From DATHTS01 sp041940425 (lineage in GTDB: Bacteria > Acidobacteriota > Blastocatellia > Pyrinomonadales > Pyrinomonadaceae), in contig JBGTSF010000022.1 of the NCBI GenBank assembly GCA_041940425.1, positions 1 to 64,000 of the forward strand: 64,000 bases of DNA, given 5' to 3'. Of this stretch, positions 44,390 to 51,625 are shown in pieces. The translations under genes and the position numbers were made by a program. Under the pieces are notes generated by a model that saw only the letters and a list, made by a program, of their open reading frames with translations, was not told the origin of the DNA and made no database searches. Position 1 is the stretch's first letter, and each line of letters opens with the position of its first letter.

Positions 44390-44701
44390 ATGGGGAAAAA
44401 TCAACTCGACTTTAAACACGGATCACTACAAGATGAATCAGTTGGAAAATTTTCTTTCTGGATAGGACTTTTGAGCATACCTTCTTCTATCGTCCTATTG
44501 GGCATACCTTTAGGAATAATTGCCTATGTTATGGGAGGTAAAGTATTAGTTCAAAACAAAACAAGGTCAGACGTTGGAGGTTGGGGAAAAGCAACGCTTG
44601 GCAGGTTTTTTGGCGGCACAGGCATTTTTATATCAGTAATTTGGGGCTTGTATTTGCTTGGAAATTTAATTATAGATTGGATCAGTGATTTCTTGAAATG
44701 A
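44390..44701 (+). CDS. Cassette-encoded small membrane protein
   Basis: 103 residues from the ATG at 44390, seven bases after a perfect AGGAGG; a frame from 44360 lacks this site. A hydrophilic N-terminus (1-27) precedes one or two close membrane segments (about 28-56, FSFWIGLLSIPSSIVLLGIPLGIIAYVMGG), a basic loop, and a third segment (about 78-98). The layout resembles DUF4190/TM2-like small proteins, but no family is certain. Cassette cargo is typically of unknown function. The strong ribosome binding site is unusual in this window and suggests the cassette brought its own. Confidence 0.8.
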   Translation: MGKNQLDFKHGSLQDESVGKFSFWIGLLSIPSSIVLLGIPLGIIAYVMGGKVLVQNKTRSDVGGWGKATLGRFFGGTGIFISVIWGLYLLGNLIIDWISDFLK

Positions 44702-44832
44702 AGTTGAGGCAACTAATTTTTAGTTCGGGTGTAACCTTCTTGTAGCAGAAAATTTAGTATATAAAATTGGAAACTAAAATCTAAGATTTTCGATGTCGCG
44801 TGAAGCAAACAGCGTGGTTAAATCAAACACGC
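44702..44832. other. Non-coding spacer of the cassette
   Basis: 131 bp between the cassette ORF and attC. No gene is seen. A/T-rich imperfect inverted repeats occur (AACTAATTTTTAGTT at 44710-44724, and AAAATCTAAGATTTT near 44776). Confidence 0.5.
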
Positions 44833-44945
44833 GGCTAACAAATCAATGGACGTGAGGGCGAAACAGCGACTTTCTTATCGCGTTGCGTGGTAAAATTCGG
44901 CGGGCTTGGTGGCGGTTTCGCCCCACGTCATCTCAATCGTTCCTC
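44833..44945 (+). other. attC: attC recombination site of the cassette
   Basis: R'' GGCTAAC (44833-44839) and R' GTTCCTC (44939-44945) frame two arms: GACGTGAGGGCGAAAC (44849-44864) and GTTTCGCCCCACGTC (44915-44929). They pair fully except for one extra base in the left arm, the extrahelical base that sets strand choice in attC. R' keeps the invariant GTT; the rest is expected to come from the original attI flank because this is the last cassette. Length is 113 bp with a loop of about 50 bases. Confidence 0.82.
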
Positions 44946-45000
44946 TCGGTTTCGGGCAAAATTGTGATAAAATTGCGTTGATTTTCTGAGGAAATATCTT

Positions 45001-45231
45001 ATGCTGACAGAAACCATTACACTGGAAGTTGAATCGGACGCAGCCCGTTTTTACAACGACTCGCCGCAGACCGACAAACAAAAACTGCAAGCCTTGTTTG
45101 AAAGCTGGCTGAAATATTACGCCGAAGCTGACGTTGATTCATTGAAGAGGACAATGGACGAAATCGGTCAGAACGCTCAAAGCAGAGGTTTAACGCCGGA
45201 AATTCTGGAATCTTTGCTTGCCGATGAGTAG
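45001..45231 (+). CDS. Probable antitoxin of a PIN-type toxin-antitoxin pair
   Basis: Acidic protein of 76 residues (MLTETITLEVESDAARFY...). The first part is a short beta strand, followed by helices. It matches the small partner genes typically found before COG1569-type PIN toxins. It overlaps the next gene by 8 bp, which supports translational coupling. It lies 55 bp past the end of the cassette attC, outside the cassette itself. AGGAAA is upstream of the ATG. Confidence 0.75.
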   Translation: MLTETITLEVESDAARFYNDSPQTDKQKLQALFESWLKYYAEADVDSLKRTMDEIGQNAQSRGLTPEILESLLADE

Positions 45232-45640
45232 CGAAAACTTGCGCGGCGCGTTTGACAATAATGTTCTTGTCAGTGCGGCTTTGCTGGGCGGCGTTCCGCG
45301 TCAAGCCTTTGACAGACTTCTCGATAACGGAATAGTTTTGATCTCCGTTCCGGTTTTGCTTGAATTAGCCGATGTTCTCAATCGCCCGAAGTTTGACAAA
45401 TATGTAACGCGCGAGGAGCGCATGCGTTTTATGGTCGGCTTTTTGAAAATTGCCGAGATGATTGAAATCAGTGAAGTCATTCGAGTTTGCCGCGACCCGA
45501 AAGACGATAAACTGCTGGAATTGGCGGTAAGCGGCAGTGCTGATGTTCTGGTTACGGGCGATAAGGATTTGCTGGTTTTGAATCCGTTTCGAGGAATTAA
45601 AATAATTACGCCGCGAGATTTTTTGGATGAAGAGTTTTGA
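45224..45640 (+). CDS. PIN-domain toxin (putative ribonuclease)
   Basis: 138 residues from the ATG at 45224, overlapping the antitoxin stop. Acidic PIN residues are visible: D in AFDNNVLVSA (about 11), E in VPVLLELADVL (about 46), D in CRDPKDDKLLELA (about 91-97) and D in LVTGDKDLL (about 112-114). This pattern fits the toxin subfamily with R-x-P-x-D-x-K-x-L. It would cleave RNA when not held by its partner. Toxin-antitoxin pairs often stabilise integrons or islands. Confidence 0.87.
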   Translation: MSSENLRGAFDNNVLVSAALLGGVPRQAFDRLLDNGIVLISVPVLLELADVLNRPKFDKYVTREERMRFMVGFLKIAEMIEISEVIRVCRDPKDDKLLELAVSGSADVLVTGDKDLLVLNPFRGIKIITPRDFLDEEF

Positions 45641-45699
45641 AATTATAAGGGAAGCGAACAAGTGTGTGTTCGGTTTACCGCCGCATTATCTCTAAATCT

Positions 45700-46662
45700 T
45701 TAAACGCTTCTCTTTTCTTCCCTTCCGATAAGAAACAAATAAGAAAACATCGCAATTCCCGTCGAGATTCCCGTGCCGTATTTTACCCACGCAGGCAGAT
45801 TCGAAGGCGAGAGAAAACCTTCGATGATGCCGGCGATGACTAGAATAAAAGCGCAGCCGACGACGAGGCGCGCGGCTTCGAGACCTTTTTTTCTGAGCGC
45901 GTCGGCGCGGGTTAGATTTCCCGGATTGACGATGGCGTAGCCGATCATCATTCCCGCGCCGCCGGCGATCCAGATGCAGGCGGTTTCGATCACGCCGTGT
46001 CCGATGACGAATTCGACCAAAGCGTTTCCGAACGCCGGATTCACTTTAAAGCAAACGCCCAGCACGCCGCCGAAAAACAGACCGTTCAGAGCCAGAATAT
46101 AGATACTGCCGACGCAGAGCAGTGCGCCGAGCGCGAACGCCATAATGCTGACGCGGATATTATGCGTGAACAAAAACGCCGATTCGACCTGATTTGCCTC
46201 GTTTATGCCGAGCCACCAGTAACGGTTGGTTTCCGCCGCAAAACGTATGTCTTCCAAGCCCATCGCGTCGGCGAATCCGAGACTGTAATAGGCGAGAAAA
46301 AATCCGAAAATCGTGAATAAAACTTCGACCGAGAAAGCGAGCGTCATAAACCGCCAGTTTTTTCTGAACGTCTGCGGGAATTCTTTCGAGAAAAAATCCC
46401 ACATCACTTTCAAGCCCTGACCTTCGGCGCGGTAGATCTTGCCGTGAGCGCGGATGACGAGAGAGTTGAGATAATTTATCAATTTCGGATCGCGCGTTTC
46501 ACTGCGGGCAATGGCGAGATCGGTCGCGGCGCGGCGGTAGAGTTCGCCGAATTCCCGCACTTCGGCGCGGGGCAGACCGCGAAGCGGCGAAGTTTCAAGA
46601 ATCGAAAGCAAATCTTCGAGCCTCTGCCAGTTGTCTTTTCCCTCGTTGATAAAACGGCTCAT
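45700..46662 (-). CDS. SpoIIM/DUF95-like integral membrane protein
   Basis: 320 residues from the ATG at 46662 (MSRFINEGKDNW). The open frame continues to 47079, but the extra 139 codons are encoded by a 21-bp minisatellite and heptamers, so this start is preferred. The N-terminal helical part carries charged residues, followed by about five membrane segments with the DUF95 core LVEFVIGHGVIETACIWIAGGAG and NPGNLTRADALRKKG. Related to stage II sporulation protein M; in non-sporulating bacteria its role is unknown and it often accompanies DUF58/MoxR genes. No ribosome binding site is seen: heptamers directly precede the start. Confidence 0.85.
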   Translation of the reverse strand: MSRFINEGKDNWQRLEDLLSILETSPLRGLPRAEVREFGELYRRAATDLAIARSETRDPKLINYLNSLVIRAHGKIYRAEGQGLKVMWDFFSKEFPQTFRKNWRFMTLAFSVEVLFTIFGFFLAYYSLGFADAMGLEDIRFAAETNRYWWLGINEANQVESAFLFTHNIRVSIMAFALGALLCVGSIYILALNGLFFGGVLGVCFKVNPAFGNALVEFVIGHGVIETACIWIAGGAGMMIGYAIVNPGNLTRADALRKKGLEAARLVVGCAFILVIAGIIEGFLSPSNLPAWVKYGTGISTGIAMFSYLFLIGREEKRSV

Positions 46663-46665
46663 CGT

Positions 46666-46693
46666 GATTTTAGATTTTAGATTTTGGATTTCA
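46666..46693. repeat. GATTTTA heptamers, left arm of a mirrored pair
   Basis: Four 7-bp units (GATTTTA twice, GATTTTG, GATTTCA) immediately upstream of the SpoIIM-like start. Complementary to the array at 47070-47097. Confidence 0.85.
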
Positions 46694-46739
46694 GATTGGC
46701 AAGGTAAATTCGGCACGAAAAGCGGGTGTCCGGCTGTTG

Positions 46740-46991
46740 CTGAAATCATTTCAGGAGTTGCTGAAATAGTTTCAGACGTTCCTGAAATGATTTCAGGAGT
46801 CCCTAAAATGATTTCAGGAGTCCCTAAAATGATTTCAGGAGTCCCTAATATTGTTTCAGGAGTTGCTGAAATGATTTCAGATGTTCCTAATATTGTTTCA
46901 GGACATCCTGAAAACATTTCAGGAGTTGCTAAGATCATTTCAGGAGTCCCTGAAATGATTTTAGAACATGCTGAAATGATTTCCGCTATGG
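46740..46991. repeat. 21-bp minisatellite, 12 units, with internal dyads
   Basis: Twelve contiguous 21-bp units of the form CTGAAATGATTTCAGGAGT plus two bases. Each unit has a CTGAAAT...ATTTCAG dyad. It is open in one frame on both strands (heptapeptides like TPEIILG on the minus strand and SGVPKMI on the plus). It lies inside the heptamer pair between the SpoIIM-like and ABC exporter genes. Confidence 0.92.
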
Positions 46992-47069
46992 AAAACTTCG
47001 ATTTTTCATACGCAAAAGCGCGTCCTGCGCGTCTGCCGTCAAATAAACTTTCCATCAACTTGGACAATC

Positions 47070-47097
47070 GAAAATCCAAAACCTAAAATCTAAAATC
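47070..47097. repeat. GATTTTA-type heptamers, right arm
   Basis: Four units (GAAAATC, CAAAACC, TAAAATC, TAAAATC), the reverse complement of the 46666-46693 array with few mismatches. They end five bases before the exporter start. Confidence 0.85.
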
Positions 47098-47101
47098 AGA
47101 A

Positions 47102-48967
47102 GTGTCCGAAGAAGTAAAACAATTTCACGAAGAAGAAACGATCGGGAAAACTTACGATCTGCGCGTTACGAAAAGGCTTCTGCGTTATCTCAAACCGTAT
47201 TGGAAAATCGCCGCCGGCGCGCTCGTTCTCACTTTTCTGACCAATATTCTGATCAGTCTCCAGCCGTATTTTACAAAAGTCGCGGTTGACGATTTCATCA
47301 CGCCGAAAAATACGGACGGCATCTGGCTGTTCGCGCTCGCTTTTTTCGGTTTGTTTCTGTTCCGTTTTATTTTTTCTTACGTTCAGGAAATTTTGCTCAA
47401 CACGGTCGGACAAAAAGTGATGTTCGACATTCGGACGGAGATTTTTACGAAACTCCAACAGCAGGAAGTCGCCTATTACGACCGCAATCCGGTCGGGCGA
47501 ATTATTACGCGGCTGACCAACGACGTTGACGCGCTCAACGAACTTTTCACGTCGGGCGTGATTGACGTTCTCGGCGATCTGGTAATTATTTTTGCGATTC
47601 TCGGGATGATGTTTTATCTCGACTGGCGGCTCGCGCTCGTTTCTTTGATCACGATTCCGCTGCTCTTTGCCGCGACGAACTGGTTTCGCAAACGCGCCCG
47701 CGAAGGTTTTGATAAAGTCCGCACGCGCAATGCGAAACTCAACGCATTTTTGCAGGAATATATTTCCGGCGCGCAGACTGTCCAGCTTTTCAATGCCGAA
47801 CGCCGCGCGCAGAAACGCTTTGCCGACATCAACGACGATTACCGCAATGCCAATATCGAAACGATTTATTATTACTCGATCTTTTATCCGATGGTTGATT
47901 TTATCGGCACTATCGGCGTGGCGTTAATTATCTGGTTCGGCGGTTATCAGATTTTGACCGGAATGTCGGCGAGCGGTTCGGCTCTGACCATCGGCATCGT
48001 CATCGCGTTTATCCAATATTCCCAACAGCTTTTTCAGCCGATCCGCGATCTGTCCGACAAGTTCAATATCTTGCAGGCGGCGATCGTCGCATCGCACCGG
48101 ATTTTCCTTTTGCTCGACGCGCCGGTCGAGATCGAAACGCCGGACGAGCCGAAAAAAACGGGCAAATCAATCGGGCGCATCGAATTTCAAAACGTCTGGT
48201 TTGCTTACAAGGAAAACGATTGGATTTTGAAAGACGTTTCGTTTTCGATTTCTCCGGGCGAATCGGTCGCGCTCGTCGGACATACGGGTTCGGGAAAAAC
48301 GACCGTAACGAATCTTTTGATGCGTTTTTACGATATTCAGAAAGGCAAAATTCTGCTCGACGGCGTTGATGTCCGCGAATGGGATTTGAAAGATTTACGC
48401 GAAAATTTCGCCGTCGTTCTGCAGGACGTTTTTCTGTTTTCGGGAACGCTCGAAGAAAATATCCGGCTCGGAAATAAGGAGATCAGCGAGGAAAAAATTC
48501 ATTGGGCGGCGCGTGAAGTCCACGCCGACGAATTTGTTCAAAGGCTTGAAAATAAATATCAATCTTTGGTCAAAGAACGCGGCGCGGGGCTTTCGGTCGG
48601 GCAGAAACAATTAATTTCTTTCGCCCGCGCACTCGCTTTCGACCCGACGATCCTGATTTTGGACGAAGCGACGAGTTCGATTGATACGGAAACCGAACAG
48701 CTCATTCAACAAGCGGTCGAGCGCGTGATGGCGGAACGAACGTCTCTGGTCATTGCTCATCGTCTTTCGACGATTCAAAAATGCGACAAGATTCTGGTCT
48801 TTCATCACGGCGAACTGCGCGAGGCGGGAACGCACAACGAACTGCTGGGCGAGCGCGGTCTCTACTGGCGTTTATTCAAGTTGCAGTATTCGGAAGACAA
48901 ATTTCAAACACCTCCCGGCGATTTGGGAAATCCGAATTTGAGTCTCGAATCCGGCGCAATTCAATAG
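47102..48967 (+). CDS. ABC exporter with fused membrane and ATPase domains
   Basis: 621 residues starting at GTG 47102. Residues about 30-320 form a six-helix type I exporter domain (LTFLTNILISLQPYFTKVAVDDF at the first helices). The ATPase domain has Walker A GHTGSGKTT, signature LSVGQKQL and Walker B ILILDEATSSID, then the His switch IAHRLST. It functions as a homo- or heterodimer; lipids, peptides or drugs are possible substrates. No partner gene is adjacent. The start directly follows the heptamer array and lacks a Shine-Dalgarno sequence. Confidence 0.93.
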   Translation: MSEEVKQFHEEETIGKTYDLRVTKRLLRYLKPYWKIAAGALVLTFLTNILISLQPYFTKVAVDDFITPKNTDGIWLFALAFFGLFLFRFIFSYVQEILLNTVGQKVMFDIRTEIFTKLQQQEVAYYDRNPVGRIITRLTNDVDALNELFTSGVIDVLGDLVIIFAILGMMFYLDWRLALVSLITIPLLFAATNWFRKRAREGFDKVRTRNAKLNAFLQEYISGAQTVQLFNAERRAQKRFADINDDYRNANIETIYYYSIFYPMVDFIGTIGVALIIWFGGYQILTGMSASGSALTIGIVIAFIQYSQQLFQPIRDLSDKFNILQAAIVASHRIFLLLDAPVEIETPDEPKKTGKSIGRIEFQNVWFAYKENDWILKDVSFSISPGESVALVGHTGSGKTTVTNLLMRFYDIQKGKILLDGVDVREWDLKDLRENFAVVLQDVFLFSGTLEENIRLGNKEISEEKIHWAAREVHADEFVQRLENKYQSLVKERGAGLSVGQKQLISFARALAFDPTILILDEATSSIDTETEQLIQQAVERVMAERTSLVIAHRLSTIQKCDKILVFHHGELREAGTHNELLGERGLYWRLFKLQYSEDKFQTPPGDLGNPNLSLESGAIQ

Positions 48968-48980
48968 TTTCAAAGGTTTA

Positions 48981-49009
48981 ATGACAAACCGCGCCGCATC
49001 GGTTATAAT
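48981..49009 (+). promoter_or_regulatory. sigma70-type promoter of the sigma-factor gene
   Basis: ATGACA (48981-48986) and TATAAT (49004-49009) at exactly 17 bp. An ATG at 48981 opens the longest frame but is part of the -35 box. Confidence 0.75.
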
Positions 49010-49022
49010 GTCATTCGTAAAA

Positions 49023-50030
49023 ATGACACCCGAAGTCGCTAAAAAAGACAATCTGATAACCGAGTGCGAAGACGTGATGAAAGAAATCTTCGACCGCTGT
49101 TCCGAAAACGCGCCGAATTTCGGCGTTCGTGAAGATTGTCTGAAAGATTCCTTTAAAAAAACCCTCGAAAAATTTTTTTTCGCTACATCGGACGAACTGC
49201 CTTCGGTCGAGGAAACCAGAGATTTTCTTAACGGACTGCATCACGACGATCTGTTTCTAACGCTTGCCTGTTCGAACGGCAGCGAGCGCGCGTGGTGGGA
49301 ATTTGATCAACAGCACCGCGCCTATATGGAACGCGTCGCGCGGCATCTGGCAAGCACGGAAATTGACGCGCAGGAAGTCATTGACACCGTTTATGTCGAA
49401 CTTTACGGCACGCGCGTCGTTGACGGCGAGCGCGTTTCGAAATTCGCTTCATACAGCGGGCGCGGAAGTCTGCGCGGCTGGCTTCGCACCGTCATCTGGC
49501 ATTCGCTGGTTGATCTGCACCGCGCGTCGCACGACGAAGTTTCATTGGATGAAATGACCGAAAATGTCGGCGAGGGAATCGCGCATTCCAATTTTGCCGA
49601 AACCGAACTCGGCGGCGAAGAGCAGATGGTCGAAAATATCACTTACGACAATTACCGGAAAGCGACTCTTAAATCCATCGAAAAAGCATTTGCGACTTTA
49701 GATGCGCACGAAAAACTGCTTCTGCTTTATTATCACGTCGAAAATCTGAAACTGCGCGAGATAGCGCGGATGGTCGAAGTTCCGACCTCGCCGCTCCGCG
49801 ATTGGTTTCAGCGAAAATCCGCCGCCCGCGAAAGAAATCCTTCGAGCCGCATACACGAATCAACGATCATGCGCTGGCTCGAAAAAACATACGGGAAAGT
49901 TCTCGAACTTTTCACGACGGAATTGACCGACAAGCACGGATTGAAAAAAGAAGAGATAGAAATCTGTATGGAACTTGCGACGCAAGACCTTGCAAGTCCG
50001 AACATCTATCGAAATTTAATGACAACGTAA
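49023..50030 (+). CDS. Sigma-70-family (ECF-like) RNA polymerase sigma factor
   Basis: 335 residues from the ATG at 49023, seven bases past the predicted +1, so the leader is almost absent. The N-terminal 90 residues are an extension of unknown role. Region 2 spans about 90-165 (AWWEFDQQHRAYMERVARHLA, then FASYSGRGSLRGWLRTVIWHSLVDLHR) and region 4 about 225-280 (ATLDAHEKLLLLYYHVENLKLREIARMV). A further C-terminal tail of about 60 residues contains no known domain. The gene downstream encodes a zinc-finger protein that is probably its anti-sigma factor. Confidence 0.87.
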   Translation: MTPEVAKKDNLITECEDVMKEIFDRCSENAPNFGVREDCLKDSFKKTLEKFFFATSDELPSVEETRDFLNGLHHDDLFLTLACSNGSERAWWEFDQQHRAYMERVARHLASTEIDAQEVIDTVYVELYGTRVVDGERVSKFASYSGRGSLRGWLRTVIWHSLVDLHRASHDEVSLDEMTENVGEGIAHSNFAETELGGEEQMVENITYDNYRKATLKSIEKAFATLDAHEKLLLLYYHVENLKLREIARMVEVPTSPLRDWFQRKSAARERNPSSRIHESTIMRWLEKTYGKVLELFTTELTDKHGLKKEEIEICMELATQDLASPNIYRNLMTT

Positions 50031-50131
50031 CATCGGATTTTCGCATCCGAAACTTTTTTGTCTTCCGAAAAAGCAAATTAACGCAAATTTAACGCAGGCA
50101 AGCGTCTTGCAGTCGGGAGGCTGGAACTATA

Positions 50132-50554
50132 ATGGAAAATACGGGTAATACAAATCCGCAAGAAATAAAAATACAGGGCTTACTAGACCGTTTCTTAAAA
50201 GTCCGTTCCGCCGCGGGCGGCGCACTTACAAACCAAGACCATTTGGACGAAGATACTTTAGCGGCATTTGTCGAAGGCAATGTGAGAGCGCGCGAAGCCA
50301 AACCGATCGTTTCTCATCTGGCTGATTGCTCGTTTTGCAGAAATATTACAGCCGAACTGGTCAGGCTGGACATAGTGTTTGCCGATGCGCCGGAACCGGT
50401 CGCGGTTGCGGAAGCTCAGCCGAGTAAGATCGCCGATGTCCTGAACGGAATCCTGACGCGGATCTTCGGTTCAAATGAAGGCGCGGTTTTTGCCCATCAC
50501 GAAGATGACGAACCGGAAGACGACGAGAAACCGGAAAGCCGGGAAAAAGAATAA
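50132..50554 (+). CDS. Putative zinc-finger anti-sigma factor
   Basis: 140 residues without a membrane segment. An anti-sigma zinc-finger motif H-x3-C-x2-C is visible in SHLADCSFCRN at about 66-76, preceded by the helix LDEDTLAAFVEGNV. The C-terminal part is Pro/Ala-rich and ends in an acidic tail (HHEDDEPEDDEKPE). It follows the sigma-factor gene by about 100 bp, so it is likely to bind and hold that sigma factor, perhaps releasing it on redox or metal change. It is soluble, unlike most membrane-bound anti-sigma factors. Confidence 0.8.
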   Translation: MENTGNTNPQEIKIQGLLDRFLKVRSAAGGALTNQDHLDEDTLAAFVEGNVRAREAKPIVSHLADCSFCRNITAELVRLDIVFADAPEPVAVAEAQPSKIADVLNGILTRIFGSNEGAVFAHHEDDEPEDDEKPESREKE

Positions 50555-50655
50555 ATTCGAAATTTTTTTGGATTGATTTTCAAAACAAGCCGATTGTTTA
50601 ATAAGCAATCGGCTTTGATTCTTTAAAATCTTTTGGCGGTAAAAGCTCTTCAAAG

Positions 50656-50685
50656 TTGTTAAAGACCGGAACAAAAATGTATAAT
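50656..50685 (+). promoter_or_regulatory. Promoter of ribA
   Basis: TTGTTA (50656-50661) and consensus TATAAT (50680-50685), 18 bp apart, 30 bp before the ATG. No FMN riboswitch is seen in the short leader. Confidence 0.6.
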
Positions 50686-50715
50686 TTCAATAAACTTAAA
50701 GAGTAAAATTTGTTT

Positions 50716-51363
50716 ATGGATTTGGAAAAATTGCCGGAGAATAACAGCAGATGCCTTCCGAACAACCGCGAAATTTCGGTCAGGAAAGTTGCGGTCGCCA
50801 ATCTGCCGACAAGTATCGGCGATTTTAAGATTGCCGGTTATCGTTCGCTGATCAGCAACGAGGAATTCGTCGTTTTGTTCAAAGGCGAGATGCGCGCCGG
50901 AATCCCGACGCTCGTCAGAATTCACTCGCAGTGTCTGACGGGCGACGTATTCGGTTCCATCAAATGCGACTGCGGACCGCAGCTCGAACAGGCGATGCGC
51001 CTGATCGAAAAAGAAGGACGCGGCGCGATCGTCTATCAACAGCAGGAAGGACGCGGCATCGGCATCATTAACAAAATCCGCGCCTACGCGCTTCAGGATG
51101 AAGGAGCGGACACGGTCGAGGCGAACGAAAAACTGGGTTTTGAAATTGACGCCCGCCAATACCAGCAATGCGCCGAGATTCTTTTCGATCTCGGACTCTG
51201 CAAAGTACGCGTTATGTCGAACAATCCCGACAAGCTCGAAGCACTGAAAAATGCCGGTCTGCAAATCGTTGAGCGTATTCCGCTTGAGGTCGAAGCCAAA
51301 GAACCGGCAGCGCATTATCTGCGGACAAAAAAAGAGAAAATGGGACATCTTTTGGATTTTTAA
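50716..51363 (+). CDS. ribA: GTP cyclohydrolase II
   Basis: Opens GTP to 2,5-diamino-6-ribosylamino-pyrimidinone phosphate, the first step of riboflavin synthesis. 215 residues from the ATG at 50716; a TTG two codons upstream is not preferred. Zinc ligands occur in SQCLTGDVFGSIKCDCG, the catalytic stretch is QQQEGRGIGIINKIRAYALQD, and DARQYQQCAEIL and VRMSNNPDK-type GTP-binding blocks follow. It stands alone, without the ribB domain to which it is fused in many bacteria. Confidence 0.95.
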   Translation: MDLEKLPENNSRCLPNNREISVRKVAVANLPTSIGDFKIAGYRSLISNEEFVVLFKGEMRAGIPTLVRIHSQCLTGDVFGSIKCDCGPQLEQAMRLIEKEGRGAIVYQQQEGRGIGIINKIRAYALQDEGADTVEANEKLGFEIDARQYQQCAEILFDLGLCKVRVMSNNPDKLEALKNAGLQIVERIPLEVEAKEPAAHYLRTKKEKMGHLLDF

Positions 51364-51625
51364 AATGCAGAAAATCCAAATTCATGAATTATTTTCAAAA
51401 TATCGTAAGAACATCTTGCCGGAAAGTAACCGTTAATATCCCCTAACACGCCTTAAATCATTGCAAATCAGTTGTTTATATGGTAAAACCATTTCCCTCC
51501 GATACTGGCTTTCTAATTGCAATAAAAATAGGCTGAAATATTTTTTGTGATTTGCTTTATTTTGTAATAAGTGCGAAATCACATAAAAGTTTATAAATCC
51601 CAAAAATTTTTATAGGAGATCAAAA
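51364..51625. other. 262-bp leader region of the TonB-dependent receptor
   Basis: A/T-rich, with several overlapping -10-like boxes but no confident promoter. TATAGGAG lies nine bases before the ATG. No riboswitch-like fold was recognised. Confidence 0.4.

Larger units (their letters stand above)
44342..44939 (+). mobile_element. Integron gene cassette (single)
   Basis: 598-bp cassette bounded by the attI crossover and the crossover in its attC. It holds one short ORF (44390-44701) and the attC. On circularisation its R' would read GTTAGCC, the exact complement of its R'' GGCTAAC. This reciprocal match across the junctions is the main proof that the unit is a cassette. Confidence 0.85.

Noticed and set aside
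45001..45640. Second integron cassette holding the toxin-antitoxin pair
   Set aside because: No attC-like R''/R' pair or folded site was found after 45640.
46663..47079. 139-codon N-terminal extension of the SpoIIM-like protein
   Set aside because: Encoded entirely by minisatellite and heptamer repeats; the family N-terminus begins at MSRFINEG.
46631..47086. Plus-strand open frame of 151 codons across the 21-bp array
   Set aside because: It is open only because the repeat period is a multiple of three; it has no start context, and the same segment is open on the other strand.
50686..50715. FMN riboswitch before ribA
   Set aside because: The leader from the predicted promoter is only about 25-30 bases.
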